This document shows positions 26,532 through 34,747 of a stretch of DNA of 64,000 bases, piece by piece; the stretch's first letter is position 1, and each line of letters starts with the position of its first letter. Origin of the DNA: Marinobacter salexigens (GTDB taxonomy: Bacteria > Pseudomonadota > Gammaproteobacteria > Pseudomonadales > Oleiphilaceae). The notes under the pieces are model-generated. The model was not told where the DNA came from. It made no database searches and worked only from the letters and a program-made list of their open reading frames with translations. The translations under genes and the position numbers were made by a program. The DNA is taken from the NCBI RefSeq assembly GCF_018860765.1, contig NZ_JAHKPV010000021.1, forward strand, positions 551,845 to 615,844, in the 5' to 3' direction.

Positions 26532-28128
26532 CACGTAGTTCCTTTACGTTCAGTCTTTTCAAAAGATTGCCAACAGCCTCGCCAAGGGCTCTTCCCAGTA
26601 GCGGCGGGACAGCATTACCAACCTGTGTGTATTGGGGCACTTCGTACTTGCGCATTTGGCCTCCGGTCGTCACCTTCGACCTGAAAGCAAAACCATCCGG
26701 GAAGGACTGGATTCGCGCCATTTCTCTAACAGACAGGGTTCTAAGCTCGTCGTGATCATAATGGCAAGCATCATCCGGAATGGACAATGCTGCAGGGGCA
26801 GGTGAATCCGCCGTTAGCGCTTTTTGCGTTTGTTTTTTCGTACCATGGGCCTTTAAATAGTTTTCTAGCTCGATTTGGCTCCCGAAAAAAACGTACTCGC
26901 CTGCAACAGAGAGAAAATCGAAACCCATGACCCTCTCGGCAACATCAGCAGGCAGCGCTTCCCTTTCACCCTTCAGCAGCGCTTTCACGATACGCTCATC
27001 TGATCGGGACACTTTCTGTAGCATCTGATAGATCCGAAACCGGCGCTTAACATGCTCCCCATTTTTGCGCATTTCATGATTTTCCATGTCGTGCTCCGGG
27101 ATAAATGGAGTAAACATCCGGTTGATCTGCCGTACATACTCAGACGGCAAATCCGGGGCGTGGATTTTAAGATCGTCAATAGCATCACGCACGGTTCTTA
27201 CACTATCTCGATAAGCAACCAACGGGCGGAGAAATGATTGCTCGTATAGTTCATAGTGCTGAGGTTTATCAGCATCAAAATACGAGATATCACCGAATGA
27301 CACAGGCTGGCCCTGCGTTATATTGAGATAGAACTGGTGGGAGGGTAAAAAAAGATCTCGCTCTACGGCGCTAAACGTGGGCACCAACTCATCATATATA
27401 TCTGCGCGGGTGGCTAACATAATGAATCTTGGTCGGTTCTGTGCCACACCGGCAAGTTTAGCGTTTACATGAAGACAAAGCGGAACATAGCCTACAACAG
27501 CAAAGGCTTTTGCCACCTCAAACCAGGCGTGAAACTCTTGCCCCTCTTCCTTGAACGCCCGCAAGATGCCCGTAACGTTTTCGAGCAACGCAAATTTCGG
27601 CTGGGTAAGCTCCACAAACTTTGCCATCTCCCATGGAAGGGAGTTACGTTGGTTGGTTCGCTGGCGTAGCCCGGCCAAGCTGAAGCTCTGGCAAGGCGGC
27701 CCGCCTGAAACCAAATCCAAACCACCACGGCCAAAACTACTTTGCAGGGCATCACGGCACTCTGGCGCAGCCTCAAGGAACCGGTTTAGCTCAACTATAC
27801 TGCCAACAACCAATGCCCCGTCTAAGTCCTCTGGGCCGTTTATATCGCTCTCACCTTCAGCATAAGGCGGAAATTCGTGCGGATTTTCACGCAAGCGGTT
27901 GTGCAGATTCGATTTAGGGAACTGGCTGCTTAACCACTTGGTCCGTTTTGGTAAACCACCCCCTTTCTCTACATCGGCCATGGCGCGGAGGTTTTCATCC
28001 AAAAAATTGTACGCAAAGGTTTCCGCAGCCATCGGCGAGAGTTCGTTAGCCATAACGAGTTCAAATTCAACAGATTCAAGGCCAAGGCCCAAACCACCGC
28101 AACCGGCAAACAACTCGATATGGTTCAC
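26479..28128 (-). CDS. DNA (cytosine-5)-methyltransferase
   Basis: A 549-residue C5 cytosine methyltransferase with its motifs in normal order. Motif I is ELFAGCGGLGLGLE, motif IV is GGPPCQSFSLAG with catalytic Cys146, and motif VI is the ENV of LLENVTG. Motif VIII is QNRPRFIML, then comes the target-recognition region, and motifs IX and X are REMARIQSFP and QVGNAVPPLLGRALGEAV. It methylates cytosine in a specific DNA site; the recognition sequence cannot be read from the protein. An unusually long segment of about 100 residues separates motifs I and IV. The GTG at 28128 is fixed as the earliest start by an in-frame stop immediately upstream. It precedes and overlaps the putative endonuclease gene. 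Confidence 0.93.
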   Translation of the reverse strand: MNHIELFAGCGGLGLGLESVEFELVMANELSPMAAETFAYNFLDENLRAMADVEKGGGLPKRTKWLSSQFPKSNLHNRLRENPHEFPPYAEGESDINGPEDLDGALVVGSIVELNRFLEAAPECRDALQSSFGRGGLDLVSGGPPCQSFSLAGLRQRTNQRNSLPWEMAKFVELTQPKFALLENVTGILRAFKEEGQEFHAWFEVAKAFAVVGYVPLCLHVNAKLAGVAQNRPRFIMLATRADIYDELVPTFSAVERDLFLPSHQFYLNITQGQPVSFGDISYFDADKPQHYELYEQSFLRPLVAYRDSVRTVRDAIDDLKIHAPDLPSEYVRQINRMFTPFIPEHDMENHEMRKNGEHVKRRFRIYQMLQKVSRSDERIVKALLKGEREALPADVAERVMGFDFLSVAGEYVFFGSQIELENYLKAHGTKKQTQKALTADSPAPAALSIPDDACHYDHDELRTLSVREMARIQSFPDGFAFRSKVTTGGQMRKYEVPQYTQVGNAVPPLLGRALGEAVGNLLKRLNVKELRDERSMAEPLVYADTKHT

Positions 28129-28258
28129 TCACCAACACCTACAACATGAGATTTTGACGGGAGATTTTACGGTAGCGGGTGCCAAAAGTCCAGGTGCTTT
28201 AGCAAAGTATCTGCCATGCACATCATCAGAAAAGTCGGTCTTCTCCGGTTTGGCTTAC

Positions 28259-29017
28259 TTATATGCCTCCAACCTGACGCATGACCTCTGCAGCAGTATG
28301 CTTCAATTCTGAAAGCAACGTTTCCATGACCCCGTCTGCGTTCATTACAGGGTCTGGTCCTGAAATGTTAATAGCCGCTATGACCTGCCCAGTAAAATTT
28401 CGGATGGGGATGGCCAGTGCCGTCGAATGATCCGAGTAATGGCGAGTCCACCCTTGGCCGCGTTCTTTTTCGCAGAGCGCCATCAATTCCGGCATTGACT
28501 GTGGTGCTGGCCGAGGATAGCCATCAAGGCGCTGCCCCTGAAATAGGTTCTGCAACTCAATTGGTGACATCCCCGTCAGGAGTGCCCGACCCATAGCCGT
28601 TGTGTGCAACGGAAAACGAGTACCTACGGGTACGTTCACTGAAACCCTTTGCAATGCGAGAGCTCGATAGACATAGAGCACTTCAGTGCCATCTCGAATG
28701 CCGACATGGCTTGATAGTGACGTACTGTCGCGCAGCCTGGTGACGAAAGGCGCAGCTACCTCGACAATCTCTCGACTGGCGAGGTAGCTGAATCCGCGAG
28801 AAACCACTTGAGTGCCCAGCGTATAGGTGTTCGTCCCAATCTTGTTCAGATAACCCATTGACGTGAGAGTCTGCACGATCCTGTATAAAGAGCTCGTGCT
28901 AACGCCAAGTTGTTGGGCCATTTCAACCTGACTTAATGTTCGACAATTACTATCGAACATTTCCAGAATGAGGAGGCCCTTCTGCAAAGCGGGCGCGGTA
29001 TAGTCCTTTTCACTCAA
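28259..29017 (-). CDS. IclR family transcriptional regulator
   Basis: A 252-residue IclR regulator. The N-terminal winged helix-turn-helix reads ALQKGLLILEMFDS, LSQVEMAQQLGVSTSSLYRI and LTSMGYLNKIGTNTYTLG. The C-terminal effector domain shows GTRFPLHTTAMGRALLTGM and SGPDPVMNADGV. The likely start is a TTG at 29017, 12 bases after the stop of the TRAP permease gene. The AGGAAG that serves as ribosome site overlaps that stop, so the gene is the last member of the ureohydrolase/TAXI-TRAP operon. It probably responds to a metabolite of the imported substrate. A second IclR gene heads the opposite arm of the locus. Confidence 0.9.
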   Translation of the reverse strand: MSEKDYTAPALQKGLLILEMFDSNCRTLSQVEMAQQLGVSTSSLYRIVQTLTSMGYLNKIGTNTYTLGTQVVSRGFSYLASREIVEVAAPFVTRLRDSTSLSSHVGIRDGTEVLYVYRALALQRVSVNVPVGTRFPLHTTAMGRALLTGMSPIELQNLFQGQRLDGYPRPAPQSMPELMALCEKERGQGWTRHYSDHSTALAIPIRNFTGQVIAAINISGPDPVMNADGVMETLLSELKHTAAEVMRQVGGI

Positions 29018-29029
29018 GAGGTATGCTTC

Positions 29030-31276
29030 CTATGCTGTTTCAATCACTGGATGAGTGTGGCCTACCCTGTAATTCCTGCCAAGGATTGCTAAAACCACCG
29101 CACCGGCAATCAGGATCAGCCAAGGATTGTTACCAACCAAAGACAAGCCTGCAAGGCTTAGCAAGGTTTTCTCAACCTTTGATATCGGCGCACTGAAGAA
29201 TCCGATATACGCCGCAGACAAGGCTATAATGCACAAGATGCCACTGATCATTGCAAGCGAGAACTCGAACCATGTGAAGTTGAGAAATAATAAGCTTGGC
29301 GCGTAGATGAACATCAATGGCACGAGCGCCTTACCCATAGAGAGCCGGAATGCGGTGACACCCGTTTTCATCGGGTCAGACCCAGAAATCCCCGCCCCCG
29401 CATACGCAGCCAAAGCTACCGGCGGCGTCACATCCGCCAGCACTCCGTAATAGAAGATGAAGAAATGAGAGGCTAGCAAGGCAATACCAAAATCGTCCAG
29501 CGCCGGAGCAACAATGGCCGCCAGAATAATGTAGGTAGGCGTGGTTGGTATCCCAGCACCCATCAGAATACAGGCCAATGCGACCAATATCAGAGCGATG
29601 AATAGTGTCAAACTCCCTTCTGTCACTAGATCAAAGGGTATGAAGGCTGCCAGCGTACTGCCAAAGTCACTAGCCAAACCAACAACAGCACCAGAGAACT
29701 TAAAACCTAGACCAGTCAATGTTGTCACGCCAAGCAGAAAGCCAACGCAGGCGCAAGCTGCAGTAATGGCGATGGACTGTTTAGCCCCTTCTTCAAGACC
29801 ATCGATCAAACGTCTCGGCGTCAGAGTGCTTTCATGATCTAGCTTGGTAAAGCCTATTGGCCTGAGCACAAGAGGGATGTATGAGCAGACAATGGTCAAG
29901 ATAATCCCCCAGAACGCGGCTAGGAATGGGGTAAACTGCATTAGCAGAAGCGTTACCATCACCACTAGCGGAATTACTTGATGCCAATGTTTCGCTAGCA
30001 CTGCAGAGAAACGAGGAATTTGCTCTTCGGGCATTCCTTTGAGGTTCAATCGGCGAGCCTCAAAATGCACCATACACAAGGTCGCCAGATAGTGGAAAGC
30101 CGCTGGTATGATGGCAACCAGAATCAACTCGCTATATGGCACTCCTAGCATTTCTGCCATAACAAACGCAGACGCGCCCATAATCGGCGGCGTAATCTGG
30201 CCACCACACGAAGAGGCAGCTTCTGTCGCTGCGGCAAAGCGGCCACTAAAGCCGTACTTTTTCATCATCGGTATTGTAAATGCCCCAGTGGTAACAGTAT
30301 TTGCCACCGGCGAACCGGAAATCATGCCAAAAAAACCGGAGGAAACTACAGATACCTTGGCCGGCCCACCCGAATAGCGGCCCGCAACCAGAGTTGCCAG
30401 CTCAATGAAAAGTTGGCCAAGGCCAGAAGCCTGCGCCAGAACACCAAAGAGCACAAAATGAAACACATACGTAGCGACAACACCGATGGCGATGCCGTAG
30501 ATACCTTCTGTACCTAAATACAGATGCTCAACCAAGCGAATAATGTCGTAGCCTCTATGGGCCATAACACCCGGCAAATACGGGCCAAACATGGCATACA
30601 GCAGTGCCAGAACCCCAATTATGGACAGCGACTCACCCATTGTTCGCCGAGCACCCTCAACCACCAGCATTACCGCCATACCGCCCATTAGGTAATCAAA
30701 TGCTTTCGGGAAGCCGATATTAACGATGAAGATGTCTTTGAAGAAAACAATTAAGTAGGCTGAGAAACCAGCGCCGGCCAGCACTAACGGCCAGTCAAGC
30801 CAACTGGGTTTGTTCCGATTTGCAATAGCAGCCACAGGCAAAGCTGACAGAGCCATAAACCCGGCAAATCCGTAGATCATCCATCCCCACCAAGCTGGAA
30901 TATCATTAGCCAGTGCTTGAACTAGTTGATGGGCAATCAAAAGGTAGAAAGCTCCGTAGGCAAGGCTCAATACAATATTTAATTTAAAGTACTTTGGAGG
31001 CCTCCGTGGGAACACTATAAAAAGCAGCCCCATGATAAAGGCCATGTGCACGTTGCGGTGGGTGATCTCGTTAAGTAGGCCAAATCCCGCCGTATAAATA
31101 TGGAAAACACTCAGAACCACACAGGTAATGGTTACTAGTGTTTTAAGAGATCCTTTCAAATCTCGAAAATTGGATTCGTTATCAAATTTTTTAATCAGCT
31201 CATCAAGATCAGCTTGATGCATTTCAGGTCCGCTGGACGTAGAACGGTTGTCCGCTTGGCTGTTCGAGTTGCTCAT
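29030..31276 (-). CDS. TRAP transporter fused permease (4TM/12TM, TAXI-associated)
   Basis: A 748-residue membrane protein with many hydrophobic helices. Its N-terminal part corresponds to the small DctQ-like subunit and the rest to the large DctM-like subunit, the fused form that works with TAXI binding proteins. Family hallmarks include SSGFFGMISGSPVANTVTTG, EAASSCGGQITPPIMGASAF, GAGIPTTPTYII and ADVTPPVALAAYAGAGI. It uses an ion gradient to drive uptake of substrate delivered by the periplasmic binding protein. The TAXI binding protein and a DUF1850 gene lie directly upstream, and an IclR gene 12 bases downstream. TAXI-TRAP substrates are often glutamate-like or other carboxylates; the substrate here is unproven. 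Confidence 0.93.
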   Translation of the reverse strand: MSNSNSQADNRSTSSGPEMHQADLDELIKKFDNESNFRDLKGSLKTLVTITCVVLSVFHIYTAGFGLLNEITHRNVHMAFIMGLLFIVFPRRPPKYFKLNIVLSLAYGAFYLLIAHQLVQALANDIPAWWGWMIYGFAGFMALSALPVAAIANRNKPSWLDWPLVLAGAGFSAYLIVFFKDIFIVNIGFPKAFDYLMGGMAVMLVVEGARRTMGESLSIIGVLALLYAMFGPYLPGVMAHRGYDIIRLVEHLYLGTEGIYGIAIGVVATYVFHFVLFGVLAQASGLGQLFIELATLVAGRYSGGPAKVSVVSSGFFGMISGSPVANTVTTGAFTIPMMKKYGFSGRFAAATEAASSCGGQITPPIMGASAFVMAEMLGVPYSELILVAIIPAAFHYLATLCMVHFEARRLNLKGMPEEQIPRFSAVLAKHWHQVIPLVVMVTLLLMQFTPFLAAFWGIILTIVCSYIPLVLRPIGFTKLDHESTLTPRRLIDGLEEGAKQSIAITAACACVGFLLGVTTLTGLGFKFSGAVVGLASDFGSTLAAFIPFDLVTEGSLTLFIALILVALACILMGAGIPTTPTYIILAAIVAPALDDFGIALLASHFFIFYYGVLADVTPPVALAAYAGAGISGSDPMKTGVTAFRLSMGKALVPLMFIYAPSLLFLNFTWFEFSLAMISGILCIIALSAAYIGFFSAPISKVEKTLLSLAGLSLVGNNPWLILIAGAVVLAILGRNYRVGHTHPVIETA

Positions 31277-31292
31277 ACCCGTTCACTCTGAG

Positions 31293-31763
31293 TTATGGTT
31301 GGCAGTTAGAGACCGGAGTAATCAGCAGCCCGCCGTCCGGCCATTGGTTCAAATTGATGTTTCTGTTTCCAGCGTACAATCTGTTTTCAAAGCGCTGATC
31401 TGTGCGAACAATCAGCTGCCCTATATCACGATCCATTTCCAGAATGAACTTGCCATTCCTGCGCTTGAAAGACTTCGCATCTGGTTCGTTCACCAGTGAG
31501 GGCAGCCCTTGCCCATGGGCGATGAAAACTTCTGCGGTCTGGTTAATGGTCAGTTCGCCAGTCGGAGATTCAACCAGTTGGTAGTAATCCTTAACGGGCG
31601 TAAGAGACACGGAGTGAATGAACGAAAGTTCAAACTCCTTGTCCGCGAGAGACATGCAAGCAAGCAACTTGCCTTCACGGTAATAGCTAATTTCAAGACC
31701 TGCAGCCTGTAGATTACCAGCCAGGGCAAAGGCCCCGGCCAGCAGCAGGGCTAGCTTATTCAA
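31293..31763 (-). CDS. DUF1850 domain-containing protein
   Basis: About 156 residues, beginning with a signal peptide (NKLALLLAGAFALAGNLQA). It contains the conserved FIHSVSLTPVKDYYQL segment typical of DUF1850 proteins, which commonly sit between TAXI binding proteins and fused TRAP permeases. The start chosen is the TTG at 31763: GAAGG lies 6-8 bases upstream, the signal peptide then starts at once, and the start overlaps the TAXI stop by 8 bases. A longer in-frame reading from 31832 would overlap the TAXI gene by 77 bases and bury the signal peptide. The function is unknown; a periplasmic accessory role in transport is inferred from its constant gene context. Confidence 0.82.
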   Translation of the reverse strand: MNKLALLLAGAFALAGNLQAAGLEISYYREGKLLACMSLADKEFELSFIHSVSLTPVKDYYQLVESPTGELTINQTAEVFIAHGQGLPSLVNEPDAKSFKRRNGKFILEMDRDIGQLIVRTDQRFENRLYAGNRNINLNQWPDGGLLITPVSNCQP

Positions 31764-32730
31764 TGATGCCCTTCTCACGGAAATACTTCGCGGCACCTGG
31801 GTGCAGAGGGATTGAAACAGACTCAAGCGCACTTTCAGGAGTAATTTCCTTACCCTTAACGTGAACCTTGGCTAAAGTATCGGTGTTTTCGTAAAGCGCT
31901 TTGGTAACGGCATAGGCTATATCATCAGGCAGGTCAGCGTGGGTTGCCCAGATAGCCCTTACTGCAATGGTTTCAACATCGTTATCCACGCCTTTATAGG
32001 TACCGCCTGGCAAAATCGTAGAGGCATAATATGGCTGGGTTTCTTGGAGTTTTTTGATCGGCTCACCGGTCAGCGGAATGATGTTGATATCATGCCCATT
32101 AGAAAGCTCCAGAATCGATGCCGTTGGTGAACCCGCGGTGATCAAGGAGGCGTCAAGGTTACCGTCTTTAATCTTCTCTGCAGACTGTGAGAAGGAGGAG
32201 TAATCCTCAGTCACATCGTCACGGGTCATGCCGTGAGCTACCAGCAGATCTCCTAGCAGTTGCCACTGGCCTGAGCCTGGCGACCCTGAACTAACGGAGT
32301 GACCTTTCAGGTCTTTGAATGAACTAATTCCAGGCTGAGCCACCAACTGAACTGCCTCCGGGTACAGAGCTCCCAAGGCTCGTAGATTCTTCTGCGCCTT
32401 CCCTTCAAATTGATTCTGTCCTTTATAGGCTGCGTCAAGTATGTCAGCTGCAACAAAAGCTGACTCTATATCTCCACGCCCAAGCAGTCCGGCATTGGCA
32501 ACTGACGCGTTTCCGGTCTCAGCCGTTGCCGACAGCTTCTTTCCTTCCAATTCGGCGTTGTTGGAAATCACCTGAGCGAGCATGCCGCCAAGCGGATAGT
32601 AAGTACCGCCCGTGCCACCAGTAGCAATGCCGAAAAAGACTCGCTCTTGCGCCTGAGCAGCTCCGGCAGCAAGACCCACTCCCAAGACTGCAGTCATAAG
32701 CACTGTTTTCAGTTTTTTCATTGTTTTCAC
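31756..32730 (-). CDS. TAXI family TRAP transporter solute-binding protein
   Basis: A 324-residue periplasmic protein with a clear signal peptide (TVLMTAVLGVGLAAGAAQA, cleaved near residue 27). The TAXI signature follows at once: FFGIATGGTGGTYYPLGGML. The rest (LKGHSVSSGSPGSGQWQLLGDLL, GNLDASLITAGSPTASILEL) is typical of the family and its length is normal. It captures the substrate and hands it to the fused permease encoded downstream. A good ribosome site (AAGGAAGTG) precedes the ATG. It lies 32 bases after the ureohydrolase gene, so transporter and enzyme are co-expressed, suggesting the transported compound, or a product of it, is the enzyme substrate. Confidence 0.94.
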   Translation of the reverse strand: MKTMKKLKTVLMTAVLGVGLAAGAAQAQERVFFGIATGGTGGTYYPLGGMLAQVISNNAELEGKKLSATAETGNASVANAGLLGRGDIESAFVAADILDAAYKGQNQFEGKAQKNLRALGALYPEAVQLVAQPGISSFKDLKGHSVSSGSPGSGQWQLLGDLLVAHGMTRDDVTEDYSSFSQSAEKIKDGNLDASLITAGSPTASILELSNGHDINIIPLTGEPIKKLQETQPYYASTILPGGTYKGVDNDVETIAVRAIWATHADLPDDIAYAVTKALYENTDTLAKVHVKGKEITPESALESVSIPLHPGAAKYFREKGIIE

Positions 32731-32762
32731 TTCCTTTACTGTTTTAGCTTAGGGATACCGCG

Positions 32763-33734
32763 TTACGAGCGGCAGTTTTGACACAGAAGCGTGTCGGCCA
32801 GCAGAGCCGCTGTTTTAGCGGTAACGCCGGATTCATCAAATTCAGGATTCAACTCGCAAATTTCTACCAGTGGCATGCCGTAAGGTAATGTCATAGCGAT
32901 TTGCTGCACTTCATCTATCACCGCTTGCACAACCTCCAACGCAACACCTCGTGCCGCTGGAGCACTAACACCAGGCGCCTGATAATGAGGAAGTACGTCC
33001 AAGTCGATGGTCAAGTAGAGCATGTCCATACCCTGACTAAATTCGCGGACTTGTTTTATGACGTCTGGAATATCTGCTACCTGCATATCCCTATCTTCAC
33101 GATAACTCACACCCATAGCACGCGCACGATCGAACAACGACGAGGTATTACTCGTCCGAGCAAGACCCAAGCAGCAGTAATGAAAAAAGTCCTGTCCGCA
33201 ATGCTCAGCTATTTGTGTAAAGGGCGTACCCGACGATGCACCCTGCCCACCTTTCATGCGCAGATCAAAATGGGCATCTAGATTGATAATGCCAATTCTT
33301 GTGGCAGTCGGGTCGTACACCTTTGCTAGACCCGAAAAACTCCCCCAAGCTGTCTCGTGTCCCCCGCCGACAACCAACAGGCGACTCACGGACGTAAGTG
33401 CTTCAGCAACTCTTGTCGCCAACTCTTCTTGACCCTGTTCAAGTCCGTCACCTCCAACCTCGACCGTACCAAGATCCGTAACCGACAGGTCATCGCCACC
33501 GTGCCAGGCTAATCCCCCCAGCTGACGCCGAAGTGCATCAGGCCCAGCAGCAGCGCCGGGGCGCCCCTTATTTCTAAGCACACCCGCGTCGCACGCGAAG
33601 CCAAGTATTCCAACGCTTCGTCCAACGGGTAAATGTGGCGCTAACGACACCTTTTGATGCCACCTTGCTGCACCAACCCCTTCTTCACTATCTACCCTTC
33701 CGCGCCACTCTGATGCTGGCTTGAACGTGACCAT
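32763..33734 (-). CDS. hutG: Ureohydrolase family enzyme, formimidoylglutamase-like (HutG-like)
   Basis: A 323-residue member of the arginase/agmatinase/formimidoylglutamase superfamily. The metal-binding motifs are complete: GGGHE, NLDAHFDLR and TIDLDVLP. The N-terminal WRGRVDSEEG...ARWHQKV segment resembles HutG, which hydrolyses N-formimidoyl-L-glutamate to glutamate and formamide in histidine breakdown. No other histidine-utilisation gene (hutH, hutU, hutI) is in the window. Instead it heads an operon with a TAXI-TRAP transporter and faces an oxidase/RidA pair. It may therefore act on imported formimidoylglutamate or on another guanidino or amidino compound. The symbol is tentative; the superfamily call is firm. 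Confidence 0.8.
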   Translation of the reverse strand: MVTFKPASEWRGRVDSEEGVGAARWHQKVSLAPHLPVGRSVGILGFACDAGVLRNKGRPGAAAGPDALRRQLGGLAWHGGDDLSVTDLGTVEVGGDGLEQGQEELATRVAEALTSVSRLLVVGGGHETAWGSFSGLAKVYDPTATRIGIINLDAHFDLRMKGGQGASSGTPFTQIAEHCGQDFFHYCCLGLARTSNTSSLFDRARAMGVSYREDRDMQVADIPDVIKQVREFSQGMDMLYLTIDLDVLPHYQAPGVSAPAARGVALEVVQAVIDEVQQIAMTLPYGMPLVEICELNPEFDESGVTAKTAALLADTLLCQNCRS

Positions 33735-33802
33735 ACTCTTTAACCCTAATTCAAGATTCGATCATATAAGCATATAGATACAGACATTTAAACACCTAAA
33801 CC

Positions 33803-33844
33803 TCACATGCCATTCATATGTGAAGAAACTATTCATATATGAAT
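33803..33844. promoter_or_regulatory. Pair of palindromes in the divergent ureohydrolase/IclR promoter region
   Basis: The perfect 14-base palindrome ATTCATATATGAAT (33831-33844) has an imperfect copy ATTCATATGTGAA (33812-33824) one helical repeat pair (19 bases) away. A wider inverted repeat TCACAT...ATGTGA spans 33803-33823. All lie in the very AT-rich 221-base gap between the divergent ureohydrolase and IclR starts. The spacing on one DNA face suggests cooperative dimer binding, plausibly by one of the two IclR proteins. Confidence 0.5.
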
Positions 33845-33955
33845 TTATTTAATCAAATTTAGGTACATTTCTCACTTTGCGATAAGCCGAAATGAACAGG
33901 AAGAGGTACAGTTACACCAGAAGCGGGCAGAGAAATCGAAAAGGGTAGTGCTGGT

Positions 33956-34732
33956 ATGAATGAAAGTGGAATTCAGACTTTGGACAGGAGCTATTCATTG
34001 CTTCATCTGGTGATAAGAGCTGGGCAACACGGTCTTTCCATTGCCGAACTCACCAATTCAACAGGCCTCAGCGCGCCAACCGTATATCGCTTGGTTCGCG
34101 CCCTCAAAGATCTAGGTCTTGTTCGGCAACCTTTTAGTCGAGGGCCAATCTACCCCGGCCCGGAACTCTTGAGCTGGAGCGAGCTGACTCGCGCCGCCCT
34201 AGATAAGTTCGCGCACATGCACCTACTGGATATGGCAGAGAATTTAGGTGACAGCTTTTTTCTTATGATCCCTGACGGCTTCCACGTGTTATGTCTAGAT
34301 ATCGCTGATGGGCAACACCCAGCGCGAAGTTACACTCGCCAAAAGGGAGATCGAATTCCCTTCGGAGTCGGCCAAGCCTCAATCGCCATCCTTAGTTTTA
34401 TGAGTAAGCAGGAACAGACACAAATCCTTGACCACAACGAAGTGTCGTTTCTACGTCCAAAAGGAATTACGCGCGGGCGCGTACAGGAAGCTATCACCAA
34501 TTGCCGACACCTAGAAAGCACCTGCGGAGTGGAAGGTACTGACCCTCCCGAATTTACCGGTGTAGCTGTCCCTGTTTTCGGAAATAACCAGACACCGATC
34601 GCCGCATTAAGTTGTTGTCTGCGGCGTTCCAGACTGTCCGACGAACATTACGATCGCCTTACGAAATCACTTCTGGCCAGTGCCAGAGCAATCAGCCACA
34701 ACCTTTTCGGCCCGCTGAAAAACCCCAGATAA
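33956..34732 (+). CDS. IclR family transcriptional regulator
   Basis: A 258-residue regulator. The N-terminal winged helix-turn-helix reads SYSLLHLVIRAGQHGLSIAE, LTNSTGLSAPTVYRLVR and ALKDLGLVRQPFSRGPIYP. The C-terminal IclR effector domain includes YTRQKGDRIPFGVGQASIAI and FTGVAVPVFGNNQTPIAALS. AAGGG upstream supports the ATG at 33956. It is divergent from the ureohydrolase/TAXI-TRAP operon and 15 bases upstream of an FAD-dependent oxidase, so it probably controls one or both arms through the palindromes in the shared promoter region. It is distinct in sequence from the IclR protein at the far end of the opposite arm. Confidence 0.88.
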   Translation: MNESGIQTLDRSYSLLHLVIRAGQHGLSIAELTNSTGLSAPTVYRLVRALKDLGLVRQPFSRGPIYPGPELLSWSELTRAALDKFAHMHLLDMAENLGDSFFLMIPDGFHVLCLDIADGQHPARSYTRQKGDRIPFGVGQASIAILSFMSKQEQTQILDHNEVSFLRPKGITRGRVQEAITNCRHLESTCGVEGTDPPEFTGVAVPVFGNNQTPIAALSCCLRRSRLSDEHYDRLTKSLLASARAISHNLFGPLKNPR

Positions 34733-34747
34733 AAGAGTCTAGCCACG

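Noticed and set aside
32763..33734. Treating the locus as an ordinary histidine-utilisation operon.
   Set aside because: Only the HutG-like enzyme is present; hutH, hutU, hutI and hutC are absent and the partners (TAXI-TRAP, IclR, oxidase, RidA) are not those of Hut operons.
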